Shown: positions 44,063 through 54,000, counted from the stretch's first letter. The stretch: DNA of 64,000 nt from UKL13-2 sp947085425 (GCA_947085425.1 CAMTWK010000004.1:148298-212297), one strand, 5' to 3'. The notes: generated by a model not told the origin, from the letters alone. Numbers and translations: made by a program.

Positions 44063-45286
44063 ATGTTATCAAGCCATCAAATGAACACCTACAAGCCGCT
44101 GCCTGTTGCCTTCTCACATGGTGAAGGCGCGTGGTTAACCACGACAGATGGCCGCAAAATTCTCGATGCACTGGCCGGCATTGCCGTCTCCGGCTTGGGC
44201 CACAACCATCCAAAATTAGTCAAGGCAATTGGCGAGCAGGCGGGTCGAATTATTCACACTTCAAATTTGGTTAATATCCCCGAACAGGCGGCGCTGGTCG
44301 ACAAGTTATGCGCGCTGGCTGGAATGGAAAACGTATTTTTCGCCAATTCGGGTGCCGAAGCCAATGAGTGCGCGATCAAAATTGCCCGTCAGTACGGGCA
44401 TCAGCTTGGCATAACCAACCCACAAATTATTGTCATGGAGCGCGCCTGGCATGGCCGAACGTTGGCGACACTGGCGGCATCGAGTTCGCGCAAGGCGCAG
44501 GCGGGGTTTGAGCCGCTCATGAGTGGTTTTATCCGCGTTGCATATAACGATATCGATGCGATTCGCGCCGTCGCGGCTCACCACAACGATGTGGTCGCTG
44601 TATTGACAGAAGTTCTGCAGGGTGAGGGTGGGGTGGTCGAGGTGCGGGCGGAATACCTGCGCGATTTGCGGCAAATCTGTACCGAAAAAAATTGGCTGAT
44701 GATGATAGATGAAGTGCAATCTGGCATTGGTCGCACCGGCAAGTGGTTCGCCCATCAATGGGCGGGCATCACCCCCGACGTGATGCCATTGGCAAAGGGG
44801 CTCGGGTCGGGTGTTCCGATCGGTGCCTGTGTGGCAAATGGTGTGGCGGCACAAGTATTCAAGCCGGGCAATCATGGCACCACGTTTGGCGGCGGTCCGT
44901 TGGTGGCGGTTGCGGCTCTGCGCACGTTGGAAATCATGGAAGAAGAGCAATTGGTTGCCAATGCCGATGCAATGGGCGCGATCCTTAAGCGTGAATTAAC
45001 GATCGGCCTGAAGGAGACGGCGGGGGTGATTGAAATTCGTGGTCAGGGGCTGATGTTGGGTGTGGAACTAAATCAACCCTGTACGGAAATTGTGCCGATG
45101 GCGCTCGCGGCCGGCATGTTGACCAATGTGACCCAAGAAAACGTTGTGCGACTTTTGCCGCCATTGATTATCAATGAAAGCGAAACACGCGAGATCGCCA
45201 CGCGAATTGTGGGTGTCATCAAACAATTTCTGAAAACGGCGGCGACCATGACCAACGACAAAATAAACAAGGCGGCGGCATCGTGA
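44063..45286 (+). CDS. argD: Acetylornithine aminotransferase
   Basis: This is a PLP enzyme of arginine synthesis (class III aminotransferase), 407 residues. The cofactor lysine is expected in DVMPLAKGLGSGVPIGA. The substrate-binding GAEANECAIKIAR and the ELIR-type MIDEVQSGIGRTGKWFA are present. The frame is open to 44039, but AGGA before 44063 is the only ribosome-like site. argF follows with a stop/start overlap. It may also act on succinyldiaminopimelate, as many ArgD enzymes do. Confidence 0.93.
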   Translation: MLSSHQMNTYKPLPVAFSHGEGAWLTTTDGRKILDALAGIAVSGLGHNHPKLVKAIGEQAGRIIHTSNLVNIPEQAALVDKLCALAGMENVFFANSGAEANECAIKIARQYGHQLGITNPQIIVMERAWHGRTLATLAASSSRKAQAGFEPLMSGFIRVAYNDIDAIRAVAAHHNDVVAVLTEVLQGEGGVVEVRAEYLRDLRQICTEKNWLMMIDEVQSGIGRTGKWFAHQWAGITPDVMPLAKGLGSGVPIGACVANGVAAQVFKPGNHGTTFGGGPLVAVAALRTLEIMEEEQLVANADAMGAILKRELTIGLKETAGVIEIRGQGLMLGVELNQPCTEIVPMALAAGMLTNVTQENVVRLLPPLIINESETREIATRIVGVIKQFLKTAATMTNDKINKAAAS

Positions 45287-46203
45287 AAATGAAACATTTT
45301 TTAAAGTTATCGGACTTCAGCAAAGATGAGTTTGATCACATCATCAAACGCACCACCGTCCTGAAACAACGGTTTAAACAGTACATTCCCTACCAGCCGT
45401 TGACCGACCGGATGTTGGCAATGGTGTTTGAAAAAAGCTCGACCCGTACCAGGGTATCTTTTGAGGCGGGCATCTATCAGCTTGGCGGGCAGGCCATCAA
45501 TCTTGATTCACAATCAACTCAGCTTGGTCGCGCCGAACCGATCGAGGACACGGCACGGGTCATTTCGCGAATGGTTGATTTGGTGATGATTCGTACTTTT
45601 GAGCAAGAGAAAGTGGAGCAGTTTGCCGCGTACTCACGGGTGCCGGTCATCAATGGTTTGACCAACGAATTCCACCCCTGCCAGGTCTTGACTGACGTGT
45701 ACACTTACTTTGAACATCGTGGTGACATCGCCGGAAAAACAGTTGCATGGATTGGTGATGCCAACAACATGAGCTATACCTGGCTCGAAGCGGCACGTAT
45801 TTTTGGATTCTCCTTGAACGTCGCAACACCCGCCGCTTATGCGATGGAAGAAAGGCGTATAGCCGCAAGTGATCGCTCGCATTTGAAGATATTTTCCGAT
45901 CCAATGGCAGCGGCGAAAGGGGTCGACTTAGTGACCACGGACGTGTGGACGAGTATGGGTTATGAGGCAGAAACCGCCAAACGTAAAGCCGCCTTTGCCG
46001 GCTTTATAGTCGACAGCAAAATGATGAATATTGCCGCCAAAGATGCACTCTTTATGCACTGCTTGCCCGCGCATCGTGGCGAAGAGGTCGCGGAAGAGGT
46101 GTTGGAGGGGGCGCAGTCCGTGGTCTGGGAGGAAGCTGAAAACCGGCTGCATGTGCAAAAGGCATTAATGGAGTATTTATTGCTCGGAAAGGTACATGCG
46201 TAA
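45283..46203 (+). CDS. argF: Ornithine carbamoyltransferase
   Basis: This is the sixth step of arginine synthesis, 306 residues. Carbamoyl-phosphate binding motif EKSSTRTRVSFEAG, HPCQVLTD and ornithine-loop MHCLPAHRGEEV are all present. The start is GTG at 45283 overlapping the argD stop, or ATG at 45289. Overlap makes coupled translation likely. Confidence 0.96.
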   Translation: MKMKHFLKLSDFSKDEFDHIIKRTTVLKQRFKQYIPYQPLTDRMLAMVFEKSSTRTRVSFEAGIYQLGGQAINLDSQSTQLGRAEPIEDTARVISRMVDLVMIRTFEQEKVEQFAAYSRVPVINGLTNEFHPCQVLTDVYTYFEHRGDIAGKTVAWIGDANNMSYTWLEAARIFGFSLNVATPAAYAMEERRIAASDRSHLKIFSDPMAAAKGVDLVTTDVWTSMGYEAETAKRKAAFAGFIVDSKMMNIAAKDALFMHCLPAHRGEEVAEEVLEGAQSVVWEEAENRLHVQKALMEYLLLGKVHA

Positions 46204-46235
46204 TGCCAACCTAATAGACGTCAAACACAAGTAAC

Positions 46236-46275
46236 GGCGGGCGGTTTGAGATGAAAGTGCTTCATTCAGCCCGCC
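46236..46275 (+). terminator. Possible terminator hairpin after argF
   Basis: GGCGGGC (46236-46242) pairs with GCCCGCC (46269-46275), with an inner ATGAA/TTCAT pairing. A T-run is missing, so it is a weak call. It separates argF from the secreted protein gene. Confidence 0.35.
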
Positions 46276-46309
46276 AATAAACAATAGTTATAATTTGTTG
46301 GAGAACAGC

Positions 46310-47251
46310 ATGAAACGAATCACAGTATTGTCGGCAGTAGCTGCAACCGTTTATTTGTCAGGTTCCGTTGCTTGGGCGCAAGCCGCCCAGCCTGGCCCGA
46401 TCCCCGCCGCCGCACCGGCCGCGACTGCCGTATCACCGACCAACGCAGAAAAGAAACAAATATTTGCATTGGTCGCAGCGGTGGGCGATCAATTCACCTA
46501 CGTGCGCCAAAAGGAAAGCACCGGTTCAAATATTATCGATAACAACATTCGCAATGTGATCCGCGTGAAAGGCAATGGCTTAAACCTCGCGGTGTTGCGC
46601 GGCCTTGAAACCGGCATGACCGCGGCCAATCCGGATGGCAACTTTGAATACATCACGCTGAATCACGAAGAGATGGAAGGCGTATTGCCGCAGAAGCGTG
46701 AAGAAGTGGCGATTGGCAAAATTGTTGCCGCGCTTGAGAAATACCCCGGTCGCGAAAAGTGGGAGAAAATAATTGTCGCCACGCCAAAATATTTGTTCAC
46801 CGAACGTGCCGGCATGGGTCCAAAACTGAATGGCATCGGCGTGTACGTGCAGCCACTGACCGGCGGCAGTCTCGAGGGCAGCGAAGGTGAGCAAAACATC
46901 GATGTGTCCAATCAGGGCGAATCCGACACCACCAATCCGGAAGACGGTACCAAGAACAAGTCGAAAACCTACGTCGCACCGTATACCTATCTGCAGGTGT
47001 ACGTGCTCGACCCAAAAACATTGCGAGTGATTGAAAAAGTCGCAAGGCATGACTTTGTCAAATTGAATGATCCAAATTCGCTCGCTCTAGACGTCGGCAA
47101 AAGTATTCCGGTCGATGTATTGGCGACCCGCATGAACACCTTGATCGAGCGCTCGGCTGCGCGTGCGCTTGGTGAAACCGCAACCGGTGCCACGGTGACC
47201 ATCAGCGAAATCAAGCCACCTGCGGCGGGTAAGGCAGCAGCACCTAAATAG
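46310..47251 (+). CDS. Secreted protein of unknown function
   Basis: This is a 313-residue protein with a Sec signal peptide (MKRITVLSAVAATVYLSGSVAWA) and an Ala/Pro-rich mature start. I do not recognise a family. The body contains GDQFTYVRQKESTGSN and a mixed region with conserved-looking GVYVQPLTGG, then an acidic linker around EGEQNIDVSNQGESD. GGAG lies upstream of the ATG at 46310; an upstream ATG at 46295 is less likely. It interrupts argF and argG, which are often close neighbours. Confidence 0.7.
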   Translation: MKRITVLSAVAATVYLSGSVAWAQAAQPGPIPAAAPAATAVSPTNAEKKQIFALVAAVGDQFTYVRQKESTGSNIIDNNIRNVIRVKGNGLNLAVLRGLETGMTAANPDGNFEYITLNHEEMEGVLPQKREEVAIGKIVAALEKYPGREKWEKIIVATPKYLFTERAGMGPKLNGIGVYVQPLTGGSLEGSEGEQNIDVSNQGESDTTNPEDGTKNKSKTYVAPYTYLQVYVLDPKTLRVIEKVARHDFVKLNDPNSLALDVGKSIPVDVLATRMNTLIERSAARALGETATGATVTISEIKPPAAGKAAAPK

Positions 47252-47289
47252 ATGTCAATCGACGTTTTGGCGCGTTCAGTCGTATAATT

Positions 47290-47365
47290 TGCACGTGTTG
47301 GCAGCCGGCCAGCACGTGCACGATCCCGTTTCGCCACCTCTACGGTTCTTGTGGTTTTGACCACA
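47290..47365 (+). promoter_or_regulatory. Structured 5' leader of argG
   Basis: A TATAAT box at 47283-47288 is followed at once by a 13-bp stem: TGCACGTGTTGGC (47290-47302) pairs with GCCAGCACGTGCA (47308-47320), with one G-U pair. A second hairpin TGTGGT/ACCACA is at 47350-47365. The leader is about 160 bases long. A -35 box is not obvious. A control role is inferred. Confidence 0.4.
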
Positions 47366-47456
47366 GGCGCCACCCCCCGCGAACGGTGACCTTTCCGGCG
47401 ACATGCGCAGTTCGAGACTCGGTAGGGCAATTGCGCGCATTGAGAGTTAAATTTTT

Positions 47457-48758
47457 ATGAGCGAAGCTATCGGACGGGTCGCGAGTTCTTCACCGCGCAA
47501 AACCGGCTCCAAACGCGAACATCCAAAACGAGTGGTATTGGCCTATTCCGGTGGGCTGGATACGTCCGTCATTTTGAAGTGGCTGCAGGACGAATACCAA
47601 TGCGAAGTCGTCACTTTTACCGCCGACCTTGGTCAGGGTGGAGAGGTCGAACCCGCGCGCAAAAAAGCGCTGGCAATGGGCATCAAAAAAGAGCACATCT
47701 TTATTCAGGATTTGAAAGAAGAGTTTGTGCGCGATTTTGTGTTTCCGATGTTTCGCGCCAACACGGTTTATGAGGGTGAATATTTGTTGGGCACCTCGAT
47801 TGCCCGCCCGCTGATCGCCAAACAACTGATTGAAATCGCCAAAAAAACCAATGGTGACGCCATTTCCCACGGTGCCACCGGCAAAGGTAACGATCAGGTG
47901 CGTTTTGAGCTGGGCGCCTATGCATTGATGCCGAACGTCAAAATCATCGCGCCGTGGCGCGAGTGGAATTTATTGTCGCGCGAAAAATTATTGACCTACG
48001 CGGACAAACACAAGATTCCGGTTGATTTCAAAAAACGCAAGGGTGGCGGCGCGCCGTATTCGATGGATGCCAACCTGCTGCATATTTCTTATGAAGGCGG
48101 CATTCTTGAGGACCCCAATTTTGAGCCGGAAGAAAGCATGTGGCGTATTACCGCCTCGCCGGAAAAAGCGCCCAACAAACCGGAAACAATTGAGCTGCAA
48201 TATGTGAAGGGCGATATTGTCGCCATCAACGGCAAAAAATTGTCACCCGCCAAGGTGCTGACCGAACTCAATCGTATCGGTGGCAAACACGGTGTCGGTC
48301 GCCTCGACATGGTTGAAAATCGATATGTGGGCATGAAGTCACGTGGCTGTTATGAAACGCCGGGCGGTACGATTATGCTCAAGGCGCACCGCGCCATGGA
48401 GTCGATCACCATGGATCGCGAAGTGCTGGCGTTAAAAGATGATTTGATGCCGCGTTATGCGCGCATGATTTACAACGGCTATTGGTTCTCGCCGGAGCGT
48501 GTGTTGTTGCAGTCGCTCATTGATCAGTCACAAGTCACGGTGAATGGCACGGTGAAATTAAAGCTCTACAAGGGCACCGTCATGTGTGTCGGTCGGGAAT
48601 CCAAAACCGACTCGTTATTTGACCAATCCATCTCGACGTTTGATGATGATGGCGGCGCGTATAACCAGGCGGATGCGGACGGCTTTATCAAACTGAACGC
48701 GCTCAGATTGCGTATCATGGCCAATAAGGCGGGCAGTCGCACCAAGACTAAAAAATAA
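47457..48758 (+). CDS. argG: Argininosuccinate synthase
   Basis: This enzyme joins citrulline and aspartate with ATP, 433 residues. The PP-motif VVLAYSGGLDTSVILKWL and the SHGATGKGNDQVRFE stretch are present. A 24-residue N-terminal extension precedes the core, and the end is rich in Lys. It lies downstream of argF and the unknown secreted protein and has a promoter and long leader of its own. Confidence 0.96.
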   Translation: MSEAIGRVASSSPRKTGSKREHPKRVVLAYSGGLDTSVILKWLQDEYQCEVVTFTADLGQGGEVEPARKKALAMGIKKEHIFIQDLKEEFVRDFVFPMFRANTVYEGEYLLGTSIARPLIAKQLIEIAKKTNGDAISHGATGKGNDQVRFELGAYALMPNVKIIAPWREWNLLSREKLLTYADKHKIPVDFKKRKGGGAPYSMDANLLHISYEGGILEDPNFEPEESMWRITASPEKAPNKPETIELQYVKGDIVAINGKKLSPAKVLTELNRIGGKHGVGRLDMVENRYVGMKSRGCYETPGGTIMLKAHRAMESITMDREVLALKDDLMPRYARMIYNGYWFSPERVLLQSLIDQSQVTVNGTVKLKLYKGTVMCVGRESKTDSLFDQSISTFDDDGGAYNQADADGFIKLNALRLRIMANKAGSRTKTKK

Positions 48759-48806
48759 AACCGGTCGCCCTTGAGTTTTGAGGGCGGCAAATTTTGGGGA
48801 ACATTC

Positions 48807-49292
48807 ATGCCATCGTTTGATATTGTTTGTGAAGCCAATAAAGTCGAGCTCAAAAATGCCATTGAGCAGGCCAACAAAGAGATCACCAATCGTTTTGATT
48901 TCAAGGGCAGTGATGCGCGGGTCGAGCAGAAAGAACTCGAGCTTACCCTTTTTGCGGATGATGACTTCAAGCTTAGCCAGGTCAAGGATGTGTTGTTGAA
49001 TAAAATGGCCAAACGCCAGGTGGACGTTCGTTTGTTGGACGAAAAAACCAAGGAAAAAATCGGTGGCGACAAGCTCAAACAAATCATCAACGTCAAAAAC
49101 GGCATTGAAACCGAATTGGCGAAAAAGATGCAGCGATTGATCAAGGACTCGAAGTTAAAAGTGACCGCTTCGATTCAAGGTGAAAGCGTGCGGGTGACAG
49201 GTGCCAAGCGTGATGACTTGCAGGCAGTGATGGCATTGTGCAAATTGAAAATTGACGAAGTGCCGTTACAGTTTGAGAATTTCCGCGACTAA
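48807..49292 (+). CDS. yajQ: YajQ-family nucleotide-binding protein
   Basis: This is a 161-residue protein starting MPSFDIVCEANKVELKNA, a family hallmark. It has KELELTLFADDDFKLSQVKD and VRVTGAKRDDLQAVM. YajQ homologues bind nucleotides, and a Xanthomonas member has been reported as a cyclic di-GMP effector. The frame is open from 48771, but the ATG at 48807 fits all homologues. Confidence 0.94.
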   Translation: MPSFDIVCEANKVELKNAIEQANKEITNRFDFKGSDARVEQKELELTLFADDDFKLSQVKDVLLNKMAKRQVDVRLLDEKTKEKIGGDKLKQIINVKNGIETELAKKMQRLIKDSKLKVTASIQGESVRVTGAKRDDLQAVMALCKLKIDEVPLQFENFRD

Positions 49293-49319
49293 GTGACCAG
49301 CTACACCTTGCAGAAGGCG

Positions 49320-50288
49320 TCAGCCTTCGGTAAGGGCAAGTTTTTGTGCCACGCGCTCAATGGTATTGCCGGTAATTTTTCTGCGCCAGGCACGTGCACC
49401 GGGCAGCCCCTTGTGCAGTCCCACCAAATGGCGACGCACGTTGTGGACATGAAAGTCCGGATTGGTGGCGAGCTGGCGACCAATGTACGCTTCCATTTCC
49501 GCTTCAAGTTGCTCGCGTTCGGCAAAGCCGGGCTCACCACCAAAAAACGCATGATCCCAGGTGGTTAGCCAGTAGGGGTTGTGATACGCCTCGCGGCCGA
49601 TCATCACGCCGTCAAGGTGTTCGAGGTGTTGGTGAATCTCTGCGGTAGAATTCACGCCGCCATTCAGGATGATGGTCAGGGATGGAAAATCTTTTTTCAG
49701 TTGATACACGTAGGGATATTTCAGCGGCGGGATTTCCCGATTTTCCTTGGGGCTTAATCCCTTCAGAATGGCATTGCGGGCATGCGCGATAAAAACAGTG
49801 CAACCCGCCTCGGCCACGGTGCCGACAAAGTCGCGTGCAAAGTCGTAGGACTCATTTGCATCGATGCCGATGCGGTGTTTGACCGTGATCGGAATAGAGG
49901 TCGCATCAAACATGGCTTTGACACAGTCCGCCACCAATTTTGGCTCTGCCATCAGGCAGGCGCCAAAACTGCCGCGTTGTACCCGTTCCGAAGGGCAGCC
50001 ACAATTGAGGTTGATTTCGTCGTAGCCCCAGTCCGCCCCCAATTTTGCTGCGACGGCGAGATCTGCCGCATCACTGCCACCCAATTGCAGGGCAATGGGG
50101 TGTTCCTCGTGATTAAAATCAAGATGGCGCGATTGGTCGCCATGAATCAGCGCGCCGGTCGTGACCATCTCGGTGTAGAGGCGGGTTTTCTGAGTGAGCA
50201 GTCGATGGAAATATCGGCAATGCCGATCGGTCCAATCCATCATTGGTGCAACCGACAACCGCCACGGGTTTGATTCTGAATTCATCAT
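49320..50288 (-). CDS. dusA: tRNA-dihydrouridine(20/20a) synthase
   Basis: This is an FMN enzyme reducing uridine in the D loop of tRNA, 322 residues. The DusA start LSVAPMMDWTDRHCRYFHRL, catalytic Cys in NCGCPSERVQRGSFGACLM and INGGVNS-type LNGGVNSTAEI are present. Two adjacent ATGs make the start ambiguous by one residue. It is divergent from the tsaC gene. Confidence 0.95.
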   Translation of the reverse strand: MMNSESNPWRLSVAPMMDWTDRHCRYFHRLLTQKTRLYTEMVTTGALIHGDQSRHLDFNHEEHPIALQLGGSDAADLAVAAKLGADWGYDEINLNCGCPSERVQRGSFGACLMAEPKLVADCVKAMFDATSIPITVKHRIGIDANESYDFARDFVGTVAEAGCTVFIAHARNAILKGLSPKENREIPPLKYPYVYQLKKDFPSLTIILNGGVNSTAEIHQHLEHLDGVMIGREAYHNPYWLTTWDHAFFGGEPGFAEREQLEAEMEAYIGRQLATNPDFHVHNVRRHLVGLHKGLPGARAWRRKITGNTIERVAQKLALTEG

Positions 50289-50399
50289 GGGTATATTTTA
50301 CGATACAGACTCACCCGTCCTTGCATCAAACCGGTAATGGATCATTAGTTTTTGGCAAAATGGCACGGCAGTCCGACTGCTTTCGGGCAAAATAACCGC

Positions 50400-51461
50400 A
50401 TGTCAGAACTTCCGGTTTCGCAAAAATCAATCAGAGCCGCAGCTGCTGCGCTGGCACGCGGGGATTTGGTCGCCATGCCCACGGAGACCGTTTATGGCTT
50501 GGCGGCCGATGCCACCAATGACCTGGCGGTGAAAAAAATATTTGCCGCCAAGGGGCGGCCGAGTGATCATCCATTGATCGTGCATGTCGCAAAAAATGTT
50601 GATTTGTCTGCGTGGATCAAGCTGCTGCCGGACGATGCCAAAAAGCTTATGGATAAATTTTGGCCGGGACCATTAACTCTGATTCTGAAAAAATCTGCGC
50701 GCATATCGGACGTGGTTACGGGTGCGCAAGATACGGTCGGTTTGCGTTGTCCGGATCATCCGATTGCACAGGCGTTGTTAACCGAGTTTTCCAAACTCGG
50801 CAGCGGCATTGTCGCCGCACCATCGGCCAATAAATACGGTCACGTTTCGCCAACCTCGGCACGCCACGTGCGTAACGAGTTTGGCAAGATGATCAACGCC
50901 CGCAAGATCGGTGCAATTATTTTGCTCGATGGCGGGGTGTGCGACGTGGGTATTGAATCAACCATCGTGGATTTTTCGCGTGGTGCGCCGGTATTGCTGC
51001 GACCCGGCGCAATTTCCGCAGAACAAATCTTTGCCATCATTGGCGTGTTTCCTGTCGGGCGGGAATCCGTTTCCGCGGCTGGAACACCGCGTGTTTCCGG
51101 CGACCGGGCGGCGCATTATGCGCCTCGCACACCGATGCGATTGCTGCCGTCAGAGCAGGTGTTTGGCGAAGCCGATGCCGTATTGGCAAGTGGCGGTCGG
51201 GTGGCGGTGCTGGCGTTTTCCACCCGGCCGAAAGTCAAACCATCCGCGGTGGGGGTGGGGGTGCGCAACGCCCGTCAAATGTTGTGGATTCAGGCACCCG
51301 CCAATGCCACTGACTATGCGCGTGATTTGTACGCCAATATGCGCACGCTCGATGCCGCCGGTACCGCGGCAATTCTCGTCGAGACACCGCCGACTGGTGT
51401 GGCGTGGGACGCGGTGAATGATCGTTTGCGGCGCGCCACTGTTGGCGCAGGAAAGTTATAA
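50400..51461 (+). CDS. tsaC: Threonylcarbamoyl-AMP synthase, long Sua5 type
   Basis: This enzyme makes threonylcarbamoyl-adenylate for the t6A modification of tRNA. The N-terminal YrdC domain has AMPTETVYGLAADATND and IVAAPSANKYGHVSPT. After the linker PRVSGDRAAHYAPRTP comes a C-terminal Sua5 domain, so it is the 353-residue two-domain type rather than short TsaC. The ATG at 50400 is preferred to the upstream 50352. Confidence 0.93.
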   Translation: MSELPVSQKSIRAAAAALARGDLVAMPTETVYGLAADATNDLAVKKIFAAKGRPSDHPLIVHVAKNVDLSAWIKLLPDDAKKLMDKFWPGPLTLILKKSARISDVVTGAQDTVGLRCPDHPIAQALLTEFSKLGSGIVAAPSANKYGHVSPTSARHVRNEFGKMINARKIGAIILLDGGVCDVGIESTIVDFSRGAPVLLRPGAISAEQIFAIIGVFPVGRESVSAAGTPRVSGDRAAHYAPRTPMRLLPSEQVFGEADAVLASGGRVAVLAFSTRPKVKPSAVGVGVRNARQMLWIQAPANATDYARDLYANMRTLDAAGTAAILVETPPTGVAWDAVNDRLRRATVGAGKL

Positions 51462-51490
51462 GCGCCAACGCTGTTGCGCGGACTTCCCGG

Positions 51491-52000
51491 CTACAACGTC
51501 AGGCACATTTGCACACTGTCCAACCAGCGGTTAAATTTGAAACCGATCTTTGGGAAGGTGCCGACCTTGTCGAAGCCGCAACTGGCGTGCAGCTTGACGG
51601 AAGTCAAATTGTCACTGTCACCGATCACGGCAATGATGGCGCGAAATTCGCGCGACCGGCATTCCGCAATTAATGCCATCAACAGTTTTTTGCCAATGCC
51701 ACGGCCCTGTTGGTTGGCGGCAACGTAAACCGAATCTTCAACGGTATACCGATAACCTTCGCGTGATCGATAACTGCTCGCGTAGGCATACCCAACCGGA
51801 ACGGCGTCTAATTCAGCGGTGAGGTAAGGAAAACCTTGACCAATGATTGCCAGTCGACGCAAGGCGAATTCGTCGGTGCTGGGCGCATCGATTTCCCAAG
51901 AGGCCGTTTCTGTTTGCACACTATGTTGATAGATCGGCGCCAGAAATTGAAGGTCGCTGTCGCGCGAGGCGCGAATCACAATTTGTATTTCACCGGCCAT
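51491..52000 (-). CDS. GNAT-family N-acetyltransferase, phosphinothricin-acetyltransferase-like
   Basis: This is a 169-residue acetyltransferase. The acetyl-CoA motif is QQGRGIGKKLLMALI, and the N-terminal IYQHSVQTETASWE and C-terminal FNRWLDSVQMCL match the PAT/MddA group, which acetylates methionine derivatives or phosphinothricin. The substrate is not known. It lies 23 bases before the CocE-like gene stop. Confidence 0.88.
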   Translation of the reverse strand: MAGEIQIVIRASRDSDLQFLAPIYQHSVQTETASWEIDAPSTDEFALRRLAIIGQGFPYLTAELDAVPVGYAYASSYRSREGYRYTVEDSVYVAANQQGRGIGKKLLMALIAECRSREFRAIIAVIGDSDNLTSVKLHASCGFDKVGTFPKIGFKFNRWLDSVQMCLTL

Positions 52001-52023
52001 TTGGACTATTTCGTTTATTCAGC

Positions 52024-54000
52024 TTATTTCGCGGCAGCGACGGATGGCATCACCAACACATTGATCGACGACATTTCACTGCCGCCGCGATAAACGCGTT
52101 GGGTGGCTTTGACGTAATCACTCGCCTTTGCTACCGGGATACGCACAAATGTTTGTGGGTTACGATCGGTTAATGGAAACCAGGACGATTGCACTTGCAC
52201 CATGATGCGGTGGCCGCGTCGAAAAGTGTGTAATACATCCGGCATCATGAATTCAATTTTTTCAACCTGATTGGGCACCATGGCGGCGGGGGTGACAAAA
52301 CTTTTCCGAAACTTGGCGCGAAACGGTTCGCCGCGAATCAACTGTTGATAACCAGCCATGACGTGTGCGGGCACGGCGACGTCGCGTGGGCGCGCGGCGG
52401 GTGTTGATGGTGTGGCCGCGGCACCGGTGACATTGGCCATGTTGAGTTCGGACGGATACACGTCAATCAATTTGACGACAAAATCACTGTCGGTGCCACT
52501 GGTCGAAACAAACAAACGCGGTGTGATGGCACCGGCAATAGTGACATCTTCTTCCAACACATCCGTTTGATATACCAGCACATCGGTACGTGTGGACGCG
52601 AATCGTTGGTCACCCACCATGTACTCTTGTGGTACGCCGGTGGCAATGGCATTGGTAAACGGTACCGGCTTGGCCGGGTCGCTGATGTATTCATCAAACA
52701 CTTTGCCGGCCACGGACGCGGCACCGGTAGGTGACGTCCACGCCAATTTCCCTGCCGCATGAAAATATAAAGTTTGTGGTTTGGCGCTGGCCGGCGGCCA
52801 TTGGGGATATTGCCGCCAGACATTGGTGCCGGTTTCAAATACGTTGGCCTCGGCGACTTTGCCGTCTTTGTCTTTGAGATGTTTTTCAAAAAACGGCAGT
52901 AATATATTTTTGCGATAGTGCTCTGCCGTTTTGGCGGCGAAATCAATATGACCAAGTTTGGCGCCATCCATGCTCTGCCAGCCGCCGTGCGACCACGGTC
53001 CCATGACCAGCGCGTTATCAATTCCGGCATTGTTTTTCTTGATTTCCCGATAGGTCTTGAGTGGCCCGAGCGGATCTTCCGCGTCATACCAGCCGCCAAC
53101 CGTTAACACGGCCGTTTTGATATTTTTGAGGTGGCGCGAAATGTCACGCGCCTGCCAGTAGTCGGTATAGGTGTCGTTGTTAATTTGTTCCGGCAACAAA
53201 GATTTTTTGTCGCCACTCACCAGTTTGACTATGTCCGCCAGTGTGCCGGCATTCAGAAAAAATTCGTAACCATTTTGCGTGCCGTATTCGTACGGGTCCC
53301 AGCGCTTTGGCAACAGGGTTGGCGTGTCCTGCTGTTTGAAATTAGTATAAAAACCGAAGTTGGCCGCGAGCATGAATGCACCATTGTGGTAACTGTCATC
53401 CCCCATATAAAGGTCGGTGACCGGTGCTTGTGGAGACGCCGCTTTGATCGCCGGATGGCCGTCGATGATGCTGGCTGAAACAAAAAAACCGGGATACGAA
53501 TTTCCCCAAATGCCGACACGGCCGTTGTTGTTGGGCACGTTCTTCAGCAACCACTCGACGCTGTCATACATGTCGGTGCTCTCGTCAAAATCCTTCGGTC
53601 CCTTGGCCGGTTTGTGTGGGGTCATTTCAACAAAAACACCTTCCGACATATATCGTCCGCGCACATCTTGCGTGACAAATATGTAGCCGGCTTTGGCAAA
53701 TTCTGCCGACGGTCCCAAGCGCCGCGGATATTCATCAACGCCATAAGGGCCGGCACTGTAGGGGGTGCGTTGCATCAAAAACGGATGGGATTTTGATTGA
53801 TCCTTCGGGACATAAACCGAGGTGAATAATTTTTTGCCATCGCGCATCGGAATGCGATATTCGTACTTGGTGTAATGTTCACGAAGGTTGGTTTCGGCTT
53901 CCGGTGGCGTCGTGGGTGTCTGCGCAAATCCGCTGATGGGAATGGCGGCGGTCGTGGTAAAAGCGGCGATCGTGAGTGCGGCACAAAATCGGCTGAACAT
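52024..54000 (-). CDS. Secreted CocE/NonD-family hydrolase
   Basis: This is a 658-residue protein with a signal peptide (AALTIAAFTTTAAIPISGFAQ). It has an X-Pro-dipeptidyl-peptidase-like alpha/beta hydrolase with nucleophile serine in GIWGNSYPGFFVS, aspartate in GGWYDAEDPLG and histidine in MGPWSHGGWQS, and a C-terminal jelly-roll domain. The family includes cocaine esterase and glutaryl-7-ACA acylases. The substrate is unknown. It acts in the periplasm or outside. Confidence 0.88.
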   Translation of the reverse strand: MFSRFCAALTIAAFTTTAAIPISGFAQTPTTPPEAETNLREHYTKYEYRIPMRDGKKLFTSVYVPKDQSKSHPFLMQRTPYSAGPYGVDEYPRRLGPSAEFAKAGYIFVTQDVRGRYMSEGVFVEMTPHKPAKGPKDFDESTDMYDSVEWLLKNVPNNNGRVGIWGNSYPGFFVSASIIDGHPAIKAASPQAPVTDLYMGDDSYHNGAFMLAANFGFYTNFKQQDTPTLLPKRWDPYEYGTQNGYEFFLNAGTLADIVKLVSGDKKSLLPEQINNDTYTDYWQARDISRHLKNIKTAVLTVGGWYDAEDPLGPLKTYREIKKNNAGIDNALVMGPWSHGGWQSMDGAKLGHIDFAAKTAEHYRKNILLPFFEKHLKDKDGKVAEANVFETGTNVWRQYPQWPPASAKPQTLYFHAAGKLAWTSPTGAASVAGKVFDEYISDPAKPVPFTNAIATGVPQEYMVGDQRFASTRTDVLVYQTDVLEEDVTIAGAITPRLFVSTSGTDSDFVVKLIDVYPSELNMANVTGAAATPSTPAARPRDVAVPAHVMAGYQQLIRGEPFRAKFRKSFVTPAAMVPNQVEKIEFMMPDVLHTFRRGHRIMVQVQSSWFPLTDRNPQTFVRIPVAKASDYVKATQRVYRGGSEMSSINVLVMPSVAAAK

